DNA of 64,000 nt. It comes from Metabacillus sp. B2-18 (GTDB lineage: Bacteria > Bacillota > Bacilli > Bacillales > Bacillaceae). A program made the translations under genes and the position numbers. The notes beneath the pieces were generated by a model. That model was not told where the DNA came from. It ran no database searches and saw only the letters and a list, made by a program, of their open reading frames with translations. The stretch covers positions 4,191,501 through 4,255,500 of the forward strand of contig NZ_CP088245.1 of NCBI RefSeq assembly GCF_021117275.1, in the 5' to 3' direction. Position 1 is the first letter of the stretch; every line of letters starts with the position of its first letter. This document shows, piece after piece, positions 49,025-58,424 of this stretch.

Positions 49025-49918
49025 TTACCCTTTTTCCTTTAGCATATATTTTTTATATGCTAAAGGAGTCATGTTCGTTGTTTTTCGAAATTTATCAATG
49101 AAATAGCTTGTGCTGTTAAAGCCTACTTGATAGGCAATTTCTGTTACGTTTAACTCAGTTTGCTGAAGTAAGATCAAACTATTTTGAATGCGATAATCCG
49201 TAACATAGCTTAATGGTGTTGTTTTTAAGGTTCGTTTAAAGTAACGGCAGCATTCCGAACGACTTAGTTGACCCGCCTTGGCAATATTATCTAATGTTAA
49301 TTTTTCCGCAAAGTGAGAATGAACATAGTTTAGCATTTCCTTCATACGTTTATTTTTTTGAATCTCTGCCTGATCATACTCCAATTTGAAACCGTTAACG
49401 ATGAGATTTTTCCATAGTGAAGTTAAGGAAATAGAAATTTCCATTTCATAGTAAGGTGCTTTTTGATGTATCAATTGATGAATGGTAAAAATGGCATTTA
49501 AAATAGTTGCCCCCCAGGCCTCATCAGAATTTAATTGTAAATATGATAGATTGGTTGCTCGTAGATAAGGTGAAACATAGGTTGCATAGAGATCCTGTGG
49601 TAAAAGAAAATGTGGTGAAACATTCAAGCAAAGATAAACACATCCTGAAGAATTCTTATCCTCCGCCATGTGCAAGCATTCACTATTTATAAATAGCCCC
49701 TCTCCCATTCTCACACTTAAACTTTCTTCATTTATTTGAAATGTAGCTTCTCCTTTTACAATATAGATAAATTGTAATTCTTCATGCCAATGAAGAGGAA
49801 TATATCCATTTATATTTTTGTTTATGGTTGTTTTATAACACGCTATCGGTAATTCAACCGTCCGGTGTTTCGTTAGCTCTTTTAAACTTTGATCAATTTC
49901 AAAATTTTTAATCTGCAC
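49025..49918 (-). CDS. AraC-family regulator with cupin sensor domain
   Basis: About 297 residues: N-terminal cupin (~40-110, PLHWHEELQFIYIVKGEA and EGLFINSECLHMAED), linker, and a C-terminal pair of HTH motifs (~200-297, LDNIAKAGQLSRSECCRYFKR and VTEIAYQVGFNSTSYFIDKFRK). The ligand is unknown. GTG start at 49918 with GAGGTG 7 bases upstream; a TTG at 49933 overlaps it. Divergent from an EamA exporter with about 110 bases between, so it probably regulates that gene. Confidence 0.9.
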   Translation of the reverse strand: MQIKNFEIDQSLKELTKHRTVELPIACYKTTINKNINGYIPLHWHEELQFIYIVKGEATFQINEESLSVRMGEGLFINSECLHMAEDKNSSGCVYLCLNVSPHFLLPQDLYATYVSPYLRATNLSYLQLNSDEAWGATILNAIFTIHQLIHQKAPYYEMEISISLTSLWKNLIVNGFKLEYDQAEIQKNKRMKEMLNYVHSHFAEKLTLDNIAKAGQLSRSECCRYFKRTLKTTPLSYVTDYRIQNSLILLQQTELNVTEIAYQVGFNSTSYFIDKFRKTTNMTPLAYKKYMLKEKG

Positions 49919-50026
49919 ATTCTCCCACCTCAATATTGTGATATTTTTTGATTCAATATAAGTATATTTCAGTTAATTTTCAGCTTATTATTACACTATT
50001 ATTATATTTTGAGGTGGTCAACACAA

Positions 50027-50965
50027 ATGAACTCATCTTCTAGAAAAATTGGATACTTGCTTGTCATAACAGGTGCAATCTTTTGGGGTGTTGGAGGTAC
50101 GGTTGCACAAAAGCTTTTTCAACAATATGCTGTCAATGTTAATTGGCTCGTTACTACACGTTTACTTATTGCTGGTTTATTACTATTATTTGTTCAGTAT
50201 TTTCTTAAAGATCGGTCACAAATATTCGGTGTGTGGAAAACAAAAAAAACAGCCATACAACTATTAATTTTTGGGATTCTTGGTATGTTAGCCGTTCAAT
50301 ACACATACATGGCCTCAATTAAATATGGAAATGCAGCTGTTGCCACCCTCCTACAATATTTAGCACCAGTTATGATTATTATCTATTATATTTTTCGAAA
50401 ACAAACTGTCCTGACAAAACAGGATACCACGACTGTTTTTCTTGCTTTAATAGGCTCATTTTTCCTATTAACAAATGGTTCCTTTTCTCAATTGTCTGTC
50501 CCTCCACTTGCGGTAATTTGGGGTATACTATCCGGTTTAGCACTAGCATTCTATACATTATATGCTGTTCCTTTACTTAAAAAATTTGATACATTAGTCA
50601 TTGTAGGCTGGGCTATGATCATAGGTGGCTTAGCGTTAAGTATCATCCACCCACCCTGGAAAATCGAACTAGCAACTTTACCATTTGAGGCCTATCTTTA
50701 CTTTCTTTTTGTCATAATCTTTGGCACAATGTTTGCCTTTTGGTTTTATATTGAAAGCTTACAAAGTCTTTCCCCAAAAGAAACAAGTCTTTTAGGTAGC
50801 ATAGAACCACTTGCAGCTGTTATCACCACAGTCATCTGGCTAAAAGAACCATTTGGAGCTTTTCAATGGATTGGTGCATTTAGTATTATCGGTATGATTT
50901 TGTTATTAGCGTTGGGAAAAAAGAATTCTGCGGCTGTTGAGGTTGAAGAAGTGAAGGTTGGTTAG
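50027..50965 (+). CDS. EamA/DMT-superfamily transporter
   Basis: 312 residues with ten hydrophobic helices in two EamA repeats (first repeat ends near LTNGSFSQL, second contains [22 protein letters not shown]). Such proteins mostly export amino acids, amines or metabolites. ATG at 50027 has GAGGTGGT 8 bases upstream; a TTG at 50009 overlaps that site. Divergently placed AraC-type regulator suggests inducible expression. Confidence 0.9.
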   Translation: MNSSSRKIGYLLVITGAIFWGVGGTVAQKLFQQYAVNVNWLVTTRLLIAGLLLLFVQYFLKDRSQIFGVWKTKKTAIQLLIFGILGMLAVQYTYMASIKYGNAAVATLLQYLAPVMIIIYYIFRKQTVLTKQDTTTVFLALIGSFFLLTNGSFSQLSVPPLAVIWGILSGLALAFYTLYAVPLLKKFDTLVIVGWAMIIGGLALSIIHPPWKIELATLPFEAYLYFLFVIIFGTMFAFWFYIESLQSLSPKETSLLGSIEPLAAVITTVIWLKEPFGAFQWIGAFSIIGMILLLALGKKNSAAVEVEEVKVG

Positions 50966-50971
50966 TAGGTG

Positions 50972-50992
50972 GGGGAGTGCCTGTCACTCCCC
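50972..50992 (+). terminator. Terminator-like hairpin after the EamA gene
   Basis: Perfect 8-bp stem GGGGAGTG / CACTCCCC with a 5-base loop, then GAATTTTG. Confidence 0.75.
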
Positions 50993-51009
50993 GAATTTTG
51001 TCAAAAAAA

Positions 51010-51047
51010 AAAGCACCCTTCAGTCAATAAAGACTTTAGGATGCTTT
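51010..51047 (-). terminator. Terminator after the first aldo/keto reductase
   Basis: 16-base arms AAAGCACCCTTCAGTC / GACTTTAGGATGCTTT with three mismatches, followed by a run of T on the minus strand. Confidence 0.8.
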
Positions 51048-51067
51048 CTTTTATACCTACATATTCA

Positions 51068-51985
51068 TTATGGAAGCACATTACCAGCAGCGCGGAAAAT
51101 ACTATACCATTCCTCACGAGTAAGCTTGATGTCACTGGCTTTCACGCAATCCTTTAATCGACCTTCATTCATTGTACCGATAACAGGCTGCATTTGAGCT
51201 GGGTGACGTAATAACCATGCAATTGCAATCGTTGTATTGCTTACTTCATATTTTTTCGCGATTTCATCGATTTTTTGATTTAATTCTGGGAACTTTTCGT
51301 TTCCTAGAAATACACCTTCAAAAAATCCAAATTGAAACGGTGACCATGGTTGAATGGTAATATCGTGCAATCTACAAAACTCAAGAACACTAGCATCTCT
51401 ATTTACAGCAGCTTCATTTTCCATATTCACATTAAAACCGTTTGAGATCATCGTCGAGTTTGTAATACTTAATTGCAGCTGGTTCGCAACAATTGTTTGT
51501 TTAACTGACTTTTTAAGCAATTGAATCTGCATTGGATTTTGGTTAGAAACACCAAAATGACGTACCTTACCTGAGCTTTCAAGAGTGTCAAAAGCCTCAG
51601 CTACTTCTTCTGGCTCCATCAAAGTATCCGGACGATGAAGAAGCAAAACATCTAGGTAATCAGTTTTTAAGCGTCTTAAGATTCCATCAACTGATTCTAA
51701 AATATGATCTTTAGAAAAATCGAACATTCCATTACGGATACCGCATTTGGATTGTAAGATGATTTTTTCACGAACATCATCGTTCATATGAATCGCATCA
51801 GCAAAAATTTCTTCACATTCTCCTCCACCATAAATATCGGCATGATCGAAGAAATTTGCGCCCAATTCCATTGCTGTTTGGACGAAGTGCTCTGCCTCAT
51901 TTCTTTCAAGTGAATTAATACGCATACAGCCTACTGAGACAACAGGGACGTCTAATGTACTTTTTCCAAGTTTCATTGTCCTCAT
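51068..51985 (-). CDS. Aldo/keto reductase (YcsN/YdhF-like)
   Basis: 305 residues, TIM-barrel NADPH-dependent oxidoreductase. The catalytic tetrad fits D in FFDHADIYGGG, Y of the same segment, K in ILQSKCG and H in LLLHRPD; the late IPVIGT-like segment here is QPVIGTMNEGR, followed by the NADPH-binding helix. Most similar by pattern to B. subtilis YcsN and E. coli YdhF. AGGAGG precedes the ATG. Substrate unknown. Confidence 0.9.
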   Translation of the reverse strand: MRTMKLGKSTLDVPVVSVGCMRINSLERNEAEHFVQTAMELGANFFDHADIYGGGECEEIFADAIHMNDDVREKIILQSKCGIRNGMFDFSKDHILESVDGILRRLKTDYLDVLLLHRPDTLMEPEEVAEAFDTLESSGKVRHFGVSNQNPMQIQLLKKSVKQTIVANQLQLSITNSTMISNGFNVNMENEAAVNRDASVLEFCRLHDITIQPWSPFQFGFFEGVFLGNEKFPELNQKIDEIAKKYEVSNTTIAIAWLLRHPAQMQPVIGTMNEGRLKDCVKASDIKLTREEWYSIFRAAGNVLP

Positions 51986-52089
51986 GAATGGAAATCCTCC
52001 TTTAAAAAACTGCTTTATAATGTTGGTTGTCTAACAAGTTATGTAATCTTGGATATGTATCCTTACCGATTTTCCCACATCAGGATAGC

Positions 52090-52121
52090 GTTTACAAGGA
52101 AACAGTGTTTTCCTTGTAAAC
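52090..52121 (-). terminator. Terminator after the second aldo/keto reductase
   Basis: Perfect 13-bp stem GTTTACAAGGAAA / TTTCCTTGTAAAC with a 6-base loop, 60 bases below the stop at 52184. Confidence 0.78.
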
Positions 52122-52183
52122 TTTTAGAGCCTAGTTAAAAAAACTTATATAGTACCCTTATAGAAAAATGTAGCACCTACCTA

Positions 52184-53026
52184 TTAAAACTCCTCATACA
52201 CAGCAGGATCTTGATTATTAATTCTACCATCAGGTTGAGTTAACTCTAGAATCATATTCATTTCAGACTCATCCAGAGAAAAGTCAAAAATGGAGATATT
52301 CTCAAGTTGTCGTTTTTTAGATGCTGATTTAGGAATACTAACTGCCCCTAGCTGATAGTGCCAGCGTAAAATAATTTGTGAAACCGATTTGTTGTGATTG
52401 TTAGCAATCTCTTTTAATCTAGAATGTTGTAACACGTCATTAGCTCGTGCTAACGGGCTCCATGACTGAATTTGGACATTATTTTCCTCATGCCATTTTC
52501 TTAGTTCAGCCTGATTAAAAAACGGATGTAGTTCGATTTGATTAATGCTTGGCTTCACTCCTGTTTCTGTTTCGAGACGTTCAATATGTTCTGGTAAAAA
52601 GTTACAAACACCAATTGAACGAATTAACCCTTGTTTTTTGGCATCTATTAATGCCTGCCACGCCTCTACATATAGATTTTGCTTTGGATTTGGCCAATGT
52701 ATTAAATATAAATCATAATAATCAAGATTGGCACGGTATAACGACTCTTCAATCGTCGTAATAGCTTTTTCATATTCCTGATAGCGTCCCGGAAGCTTGG
52801 ACGTAATTCGTAATTCTTCTCGTGAAACTGAACTGCGTCTAACAGCTTCACCGACAGTTCCTTCGTTTTCATAATTATAAGCAGAGTCAATCAGTCGATA
52901 GCCAAGGTCATCTATCGCATTTTGTATAGACTTTATACCTTGATTGCCTTTAAGTTTATATGTTCCTAACCCGATTACCGGAAGGCTACTACCATCATTA
53001 AGGGTTATATTCGGAATTGAAACCAT
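52184..53026 (-). CDS. Aldo/keto reductase (2,5-diketogluconate reductase / YtbE-like)
   Basis: 280 residues of the AKR5-type group: LPVIGLGTYKLKG at the N terminus, catalytic D and Y in RLIDSAYNYENE (~residue 50), K in RITSKLPG, H in YLIHWPNP, and the NADPH-binding SIPKSASKKRQLEN. Such enzymes reduce methylglyoxal and other carbonyls. AGGAGTG precedes the ATG. It is not a close paralogue of the neighbouring reductase; each has its own terminator. Confidence 0.9.
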   Translation of the reverse strand: MVSIPNITLNDGSSLPVIGLGTYKLKGNQGIKSIQNAIDDLGYRLIDSAYNYENEGTVGEAVRRSSVSREELRITSKLPGRYQEYEKAITTIEESLYRANLDYYDLYLIHWPNPKQNLYVEAWQALIDAKKQGLIRSIGVCNFLPEHIERLETETGVKPSINQIELHPFFNQAELRKWHEENNVQIQSWSPLARANDVLQHSRLKEIANNHNKSVSQIILRWHYQLGAVSIPKSASKKRQLENISIFDFSLDESEMNMILELTQPDGRINNQDPAVYEEF

Positions 53027-53114
53027 ACCTAATCACTCCTATTCATTAATAGTTTTAGGTTACCATATTTTTCAATAAGACTCATAGTATTTGAATTCGT
53101 TCTAGTAATTAAAA

Positions 53115-53141
53115 AACCTTATCCAGCCTTTGGACAAGGTT
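53115..53141 (-). terminator. Terminator of the ECF operon
   Basis: 10-bp stem AACCTTATCC / GGACAAGGTT with one G-U pair, then T-rich sequence on the minus strand, 20 bases after the PHP gene. Confidence 0.8.
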
Positions 53142-53160
53142 CTCTACTATATGATTCTAT

Positions 53161-53934
53161 TTATTCAGCAAGCTCTTTTTCCTGCAACAACACCTGTTTT
53201 AATAATTTCTTTACAACAGTTGCTGCTTTTACTTTTAAATACAAATCTTCTGATGTATGTATCTGATAGTCTCCAGCGATGATGCACTTCTGTAAGTCTC
53301 CAACCGTATTGCACTCCATCTTGAGTTCATTATAAACACTGCCGTATTGAAAATATTGATGTGTATCACTTCCACCTACCACCGGCAACCCTATCTCTTT
53401 AGCAAAAGAATTCAGCTTAGAGATATATGCTTCCACTCCTTGTGCATAAAGATCTTTTCCATTAAGATCAAAAGCATCTAATCGGTGGAGCTGTTCTTTA
53501 CTTAGATGATATAAAGGTGTGCTTTCTCGGAAAGCATGGGCACCAATTTTTAATACGGGATAACGATCTGCCAAATCCATAAGCTGATCAAATGGAATAA
53601 AGTGCTCTTCTATTAGATGACTTTCTAAATGACTTCTAATTTCAATTACATCTTCACGATCACCGATCAGCAAGATGTGACCAGTTTCTTTAATATCTAC
53701 TTCAATGCCCGGAAAAAGCTTGAATCCCTCCACATCATAATAACCTTGTTGATAGGAATAGTGTTGATCTAGATAATCATAAATATCATAAAAACGAGTT
53801 GTATTAAAATGCTCTGTCATAGCAACTGCATTTAACCCAATAGCTTTCGCTTCCTTCATCATTTCTCTAAAATAATCCGGCATAAACATTGATTTTTTTG
53901 AAATTTTAACATGACTATGAAAATCGATTTTCAT
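53161..53934 (-). CDS. PHP-domain metallohydrolase linked to an ECF transporter
   Basis: 257 residues with the PHP metal-binding motifs in order: DFHSHV (residue 4), AMTEHFN (~40), the glutamate in FPGIEVD (~75), KIGAHAFRE (~128) and GGSDTHQY (~190). PHP enzymes hydrolyse phosphate esters using two or three metal ions; examples are histidinol phosphatase and nucleoside phosphatases. It starts 11 bases after ecfT, so its substrate is probably related to what the transporter imports. GGAGG precedes the ATG. Confidence 0.85.
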   Translation of the reverse strand: MKIDFHSHVKISKKSMFMPDYFREMMKEAKAIGLNAVAMTEHFNTTRFYDIYDYLDQHYSYQQGYYDVEGFKLFPGIEVDIKETGHILLIGDREDVIEIRSHLESHLIEEHFIPFDQLMDLADRYPVLKIGAHAFRESTPLYHLSKEQLHRLDAFDLNGKDLYAQGVEAYISKLNSFAKEIGLPVVGGSDTHQYFQYGSVYNELKMECNTVGDLQKCIIAGDYQIHTSEDLYLKVKAATVVKKLLKQVLLQEKELAE

Positions 53935-53945
53935 GTTATCCTCCT

Positions 53946-54767
53946 TTATTTGAATAGACTACCTACCATAAACAAACTCACGATATACAAGAATGAGAAT
54001 GCAAGAAAGCTATAATCTAACACCCCAATCTTTAAATGTGCCAACTTTAACTTTTTTACCTCTGGACGATTAAATGCATAAAAGCTTCCCTTTGTTTCAA
54101 GTGCCTCTACGGTTGTTCTTGCTCTTTTTGATGTGCTTAACAATAATGGATAAAACGACAATACCGCGATTTTTGCGAAATAAACAATGTAACGCCAATA
54201 AAGGAATCCATGTTTTTCCGGTGCTTTTCCTCGTAGGCGAAATGATAGAAACACATGATGATATTCTTCAAGTAAACTTGGCAGCATTCGGTAACCATAG
54301 GCAATGCTAAACGAAACTTGACCAGGCACTCCAATTTTTAGTAAGCCATTACTTAATTTTTCCGGATCCATTGAGCAGAAAACAGTAATACTTGCTAAGG
54401 AAATAACCGATAGCTTTAAAGTCAAAATGACTAATGGGAGAATCACATGACTATCTCCACCAAAAAACAAAGAAGCAATTAATAAATATCCCCCTTGTCC
54501 TAATAGCCCTAAGCAAAGAATAAAGATAACCAAGGGTGTTACTTTTGACATAATCGTGGTAATGACCATAAAAATAAACAGGCCTGCCAAAATCACTTTA
54601 TTATGAACAAACCAGGGAGCGATTCCAAAAAACAGATACCAAATAAAGAGAGTTCTAGGATCCAGCTTAGCTAAAAACGTATCATTATTTGCGTAAGCTG
54701 TATTTAGCATTTCAATCTTTATCTGTTCAACTGAGAGTTTTTCAGATAATTTCCGAGCATATTCCAT
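53946..54767 (-). CDS. ECF transporter transmembrane component (EcfT)
   Basis: About 273 residues. EcfT couples the ATPase pair to the substrate-binding S component. Membrane helices occupy ~45-140 and ~225-265; between them are the coupling-helix signatures SFRLRGKAPEK and STSKRARTTVEALETKG, close to the A-R-G/A-R-S motifs of the family. ATG at 54767 has GGAGGG upstream; the frame overlaps the end of the ATPase gene by 26 bases, so translation is coupled. Confidence 0.88.
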   Translation of the reverse strand: MEYARKLSEKLSVEQIKIEMLNTAYANNDTFLAKLDPRTLFIWYLFFGIAPWFVHNKVILAGLFIFMVITTIMSKVTPLVIFILCLGLLGQGGYLLIASLFFGGDSHVILPLVILTLKLSVISLASITVFCSMDPEKLSNGLLKIGVPGQVSFSIAYGYRMLPSLLEEYHHVFLSFRLRGKAPEKHGFLYWRYIVYFAKIAVLSFYPLLLSTSKRARTTVEALETKGSFYAFNRPEVKKLKLAHLKIGVLDYSFLAFSFLYIVSLFMVGSLFK

Positions 54768-56466
54768 GTACAAGCTCCCTCCTATCAAAAGCTTGAATAA
54801 AATCATTCACTGTATACGCAAGTGGTGATAGATTCAACCTTCTACTTAACTCTACGATCTGCGGAGGAACAAGTCCCGCTTGCTTAAGTAATTCACTATT
54901 AGAAAAAACAGATTCTCGGGTTCCATCATGAAGAATTTTCCCGTTATTTAGCACGATAATTCTATTTGCACATTCGGCCACTAATTGCATATCATGCGTA
55001 GCAATCATTACTGCTCCCACCTGCTCTTTTAGAGAAGATATAAGTTTTGTAATATGTTTCCGAGTAGCAATATCCAAATTAGCCGTTGGTTCATCAAGTA
55101 GAATAATCGAAGGTTCCATCGCCACTCCAATCGCTAATGATGCTCTTCTTTGTTGTCCTCCACTCATTAATCGGCTGTCTTTTTCTTGTAAATGTTTTAA
55201 TTCAAATTGCTCTATCACTTTGTCAACGACTTTGTCATATCCAGGAACTTTCCTAGCTTTTAAGTAAAACTCCACATCTTTTCGAACACTATCCTCAATA
55301 AACATTTCCTCAGGATTTTGATAGATATAAGTAACAATGTCTGCGATTTTCTCGGGTGAAAGTTTGCGAGTATTTAACCCCTTAACGGAAACATCTCCTT
55401 GCTCCGGCTTTACAAGTCCAGTGATCAACCTCATTAAGGAAGATTTGCCAGCCCCGTTATTACCAACTAACGCAACAATATCTCCATGAGAGATTTCTAA
55501 GTCAAGATTAGTTAACACTGTCTTTTGTGTTCGATTGACCATCTTATATGAAAAACTTACATTTTTAAATTCTATCAGCTTACTTTCGTTGTTTTTCTTT
55601 TGCAAAGATCGCTCTAAACTTAAATCTGATTTCTGTGGGACAGGAAAAAATTGAATAGCCTCTTCTATTGTGACAGGTAATTTTCTTTGCTCTGACTGAG
55701 CTAATTGATAAGCTGCCTGTGTGACCTGTGGCGGATAAATTTGACTCTCCATCAATAAATTTACATGTTGTAATGCTTCTTTTGTCTGCTTTTTCCAGAC
55801 CACTTTTCCTGCGTCCATTAATACAACAGAATCACAGTAATCAGCAATAAATTCTGTATGATGTTCAATAACAATAATCGTTTTTCCGTGTTCTTTGTTT
55901 AACTTTTTTAAGATTTCATAAACCTCTTTTGCATGAAAAGGATCAAGCTGTGCAACAGGTTCATCAATGATTAAGATGCTTTGATCTAGGGACAGTGCAC
56001 CAGCTAATGCTAAAAGATGCTTTTGCCCCCCACTTAACTGCCAAATATATTCCTTTTCAAATGGACTTAAACCTACTAAATGAAGAGCACGCCTACCTCT
56101 TTCTTTATAATCGGGATAGCCAAAATTAAGCGGCGCAAAGCAAGCTTCCTCCAATACACGTGGGCAAACTAGCTGATTTTCAAAATCCTGATAAACATAT
56201 CCCACATCATGTGATAAATCAGCCACTTTATATTCGGTCGTAAGCAGCCCATTCACGAACACCTTGCCCTCAAAATCACCTACATAATAATGTGGAATTA
56301 AGCCATTTAACAATTTACACAGTGTTGATTTCCCACTACCATTACTTCCAATAATCGCGGTAAATTCTCCGCTATTAATAGATAAAGAAACACCCTTTAA
56401 AACTGGATGTTCCCCACCTGGGTATTGAAAGGTAACAGAATCAAGCATAATTTGATTTTTTATCAT
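54742..56466 (-). CDS. ECF transporter ATPase, two fused ABC domains (EcfA-EcfA')
   Basis: 574 residues with two complete ABC ATPases: domain 1 (~1-245) with GSNGSGKST, LSGGQKHLLALA and ILIIDEPVAQLD; domain 2 (~300-540) with GNNGAGKSS, MSGGQQRRASLA and IILLDEPTANLD. Most Bacillus ECF systems have separate EcfA1 and EcfA2, so this is a dedicated (group I) transporter with a fused pair. Its start overlaps the stop of the S-component gene (ATGA). Confidence 0.93.
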   Translation of the reverse strand: MIKNQIMLDSVTFQYPGGEHPVLKGVSLSINSGEFTAIIGSNGSGKSTLCKLLNGLIPHYYVGDFEGKVFVNGLLTTEYKVADLSHDVGYVYQDFENQLVCPRVLEEACFAPLNFGYPDYKERGRRALHLVGLSPFEKEYIWQLSGGQKHLLALAGALSLDQSILIIDEPVAQLDPFHAKEVYEILKKLNKEHGKTIIVIEHHTEFIADYCDSVVLMDAGKVVWKKQTKEALQHVNLLMESQIYPPQVTQAAYQLAQSEQRKLPVTIEEAIQFFPVPQKSDLSLERSLQKKNNESKLIEFKNVSFSYKMVNRTQKTVLTNLDLEISHGDIVALVGNNGAGKSSLMRLITGLVKPEQGDVSVKGLNTRKLSPEKIADIVTYIYQNPEEMFIEDSVRKDVEFYLKARKVPGYDKVVDKVIEQFELKHLQEKDSRLMSGGQQRRASLAIGVAMEPSIILLDEPTANLDIATRKHITKLISSLKEQVGAVMIATHDMQLVAECANRIIVLNNGKILHDGTRESVFSNSELLKQAGLVPPQIVELSRRLNLSPLAYTVNDFIQAFDRRELVHGICSEII

Positions 56467-57347
56467 GAAGGAATCCTCTCACTTTGATCCTCATTTGAAC
56501 GTTTGTTTTTATTTTTACTTCTCATGACAATAATTGTTATTGCTGCTACAATCGCGGCAACAGCTATACTTACCCAGTTAAACCAATCACCAAAAGTTCC
56601 GATAAAATCAGCTTCCCATTCCACGTTAAAGCCTGCTTCTGAAAGATATTCAAAAAGAAAGGCTGAGCATGCCAGGAGGATGGAGATCGCAATCAATCTA
56701 GGTCCAATGAGTTCTTTCATAGAATATTTCGTTTTATTGTTTCTTGGTTTCATTCCTAATAGAGGCTCAATTTTCCCATATAATCTAGGCACTAAATATA
56801 AGGTCGGTAATAAGGCAAATAAAATGCCAGAGAAAAGCACATCATTTAAAAACGAAAACCCTTCGATAACAACAACACTTTCTGCTAAGCCAGGTACTGT
56901 TTCCAATTCTTCAATCCCAATCCAAACCTTGGCAATATCAACCGTACAGCTAATGGCCTGATGGATAATCACACCGAGTATCGCTGCAGTACCAACCTGC
57001 AGTTTATTTTTCGGGTCATTTACTAATGTACCAGCAATAAACATAGCTAGAGAGAAGCCAATGAATTTTTCCAATTCACCAAACCCTCCAAACTGCCCTA
57101 GCATAATTTCCCCAAAAATAACTTCACCCAACGATGCTCCTATCGCGGCATATAAAGGATGAAACAAAATACATAAAGTTAAAGGAATAAATGCAAAATA
57201 CTCAATTGAAAATTCTACCGGTCCAACATTTACAGAAGGGACAAGCTCCGTAATCATATTGGAAAGACCATATAGCGACATAGACAAAATAAAGACCATC
57301 ATTTTTTGTGACTGTGTTAATACATATCTTTCTTTCATCTGACTCAT
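56463..57347 (-). CDS. Putative ECF transporter substrate-binding (S) component
   Basis: 294 residues, membrane protein with six core helices (~15-200) plus two further helices near 215-235 and 255-275 and a basic, hydrophilic tail. Position as first gene before the fused ATPase and EcfT, and a compact hydrophobic core with short loops, identify it as the S component; sequence does not match an S family I can name. The extra C-terminal helices and tail are unusual for S proteins, which normally have six. AAGGAGG precedes the ATG. Confidence 0.75.
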   Translation of the reverse strand: MSQMKERYVLTQSQKMMVFILSMSLYGLSNMITELVPSVNVGPVEFSIEYFAFIPLTLCILFHPLYAAIGASLGEVIFGEIMLGQFGGFGELEKFIGFSLAMFIAGTLVNDPKNKLQVGTAAILGVIIHQAISCTVDIAKVWIGIEELETVPGLAESVVVIEGFSFLNDVLFSGILFALLPTLYLVPRLYGKIEPLLGMKPRNNKTKYSMKELIGPRLIAISILLACSAFLFEYLSEAGFNVEWEADFIGTFGDWFNWVSIAVAAIVAAITIIVMRSKNKNKRSNEDQSERIPS

Positions 57348-57464
57348 TTTTCCTACCTCCTTCTATTTGATTACCTTTATCTTAAGGTAGCAACTTTAAC
57401 CAAATATGGTAGGAATGTAAAAGTGATGTAAAAAAATTAATATTTTCTAACAATTTGTAAAATT

Positions 57465-57493
57465 TCTTTCATTTAGTACGTTATCATGAAAGA
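57465..57493. promoter_or_regulatory. Candidate operator between ECF operon and rpiR-type gene
   Basis: Perfect 8-bp inverted repeat TCTTTCAT / ATGAAAGA with a 13-base spacer, so half-site centres are 21 bases (two helical turns) apart. It lies between the divergent genes and is a likely site for the RpiR-type protein. Confidence 0.6.
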
Positions 57494-57543
57494 TTGTGTT
57501 AAGATATCTCCAGCCAATTTTCCATGAAAGGAATAATAATATC

Positions 57544-58377
57544 TTGATCACTTTTAACTGGGATACAAAAATGATGTCTCCAAGTCAATACAAAATTGCT
57601 GATTATATTCAAAAAAATACCCAGCTTGTCCTTTTATCAACTGAACAAGAAATTGCTAATGCCGTAAAAGTTAGTATTGCATCTGTCTCTCGTTTTTGGA
57701 GATTAGTAGGGTATAAAAATTTCAAAGATTTTAAAACACAAATGAGCCTTCAACTTGAAGTATCACCTGCAGGAAAGATGAAAAATGTGATGACTAGAGT
57801 TGAAGGCCAAGAGCTACAACATCATACTTTAGATCGGGCCGTTACTCATTTATTCAAAACAATGGAGCAATTTACTGATCAGTCTTTTCAGCAAGCTGTT
57901 AATACACTCAGAAGAGCTTCAACAATCTATTTACACGCACCAGGTCCTTCTCTAGGACTCGCAGAATTAATGGACTACCGATTATCTCGTTTTGGAATGA
58001 ATCTACATACGATGAGGAAATATGGAAGTGAAATATTTGAAGATCTGATGCATATAACAAACGAAGATGTTGTCGTGTTATTTGGCTTTATTCGGCTGCT
58101 ACCCGAAGCAAATGTTATTCTAGATTACAGCAATCAAGTTGGCTACAAAACAATTATTATTACAGATCAGCTCATATCTGAATTTTCCACTAAGGGGGAT
58201 ATTGTCCTTTTTGCTAGTAGAGGAGATTCAAGAGAGTTTCACTCAATGATCGCCCCGATGTTCATTGTTGAAAATCTAATTATATCTCTCGGAATGAAAG
58301 ATAAAGAAGTTAACTTGTCCCGACTTGAACAGCTTAGTCAACTAAGAAAACGATATTCAGCTGAGTTGCCAAGATAA
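57544..58377 (+). CDS. RpiR/MurR-family transcriptional regulator
   Basis: About 277 residues: N-terminal HTH (~15-75, STEQEIANAVKVSIASVSRFWRLVGYKNFKDFK) and a C-terminal SIS sugar-phosphate-binding domain (~110-250, YLHAPGPSLGLAELMDYRL and VVVLFGFIR). These proteins sense phosphosugars. A TTG at 57544 is chosen (AAAGGA 11 bases upstream); the frame extends to 57496 without a site. Divergent from the ECF operon, which it probably regulates, hinting that the imported compound is sugar-related. Confidence 0.87.
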   Translation: MITFNWDTKMMSPSQYKIADYIQKNTQLVLLSTEQEIANAVKVSIASVSRFWRLVGYKNFKDFKTQMSLQLEVSPAGKMKNVMTRVEGQELQHHTLDRAVTHLFKTMEQFTDQSFQQAVNTLRRASTIYLHAPGPSLGLAELMDYRLSRFGMNLHTMRKYGSEIFEDLMHITNEDVVVLFGFIRLLPEANVILDYSNQVGYKTIIITDQLISEFSTKGDIVLFASRGDSREFHSMIAPMFIVENLIISLGMKDKEVNLSRLEQLSQLRKRYSAELPR

Positions 58378-58380
58378 AGC

Positions 58381-58412
58381 AAAAAAGCGCACTTATACAA
58401 ATGCGCTTTTTT
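58381..58412. terminator. Bidirectional terminator
   Basis: Perfect 11-bp stem AAAAAAGCGCA / TGCGCTTTTTT with a 10-base loop, between the converging RpiR-type and prolyl hydroxylase genes. Confidence 0.92.
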
Positions 58413-58424
58413 CTTTATTTAAAT

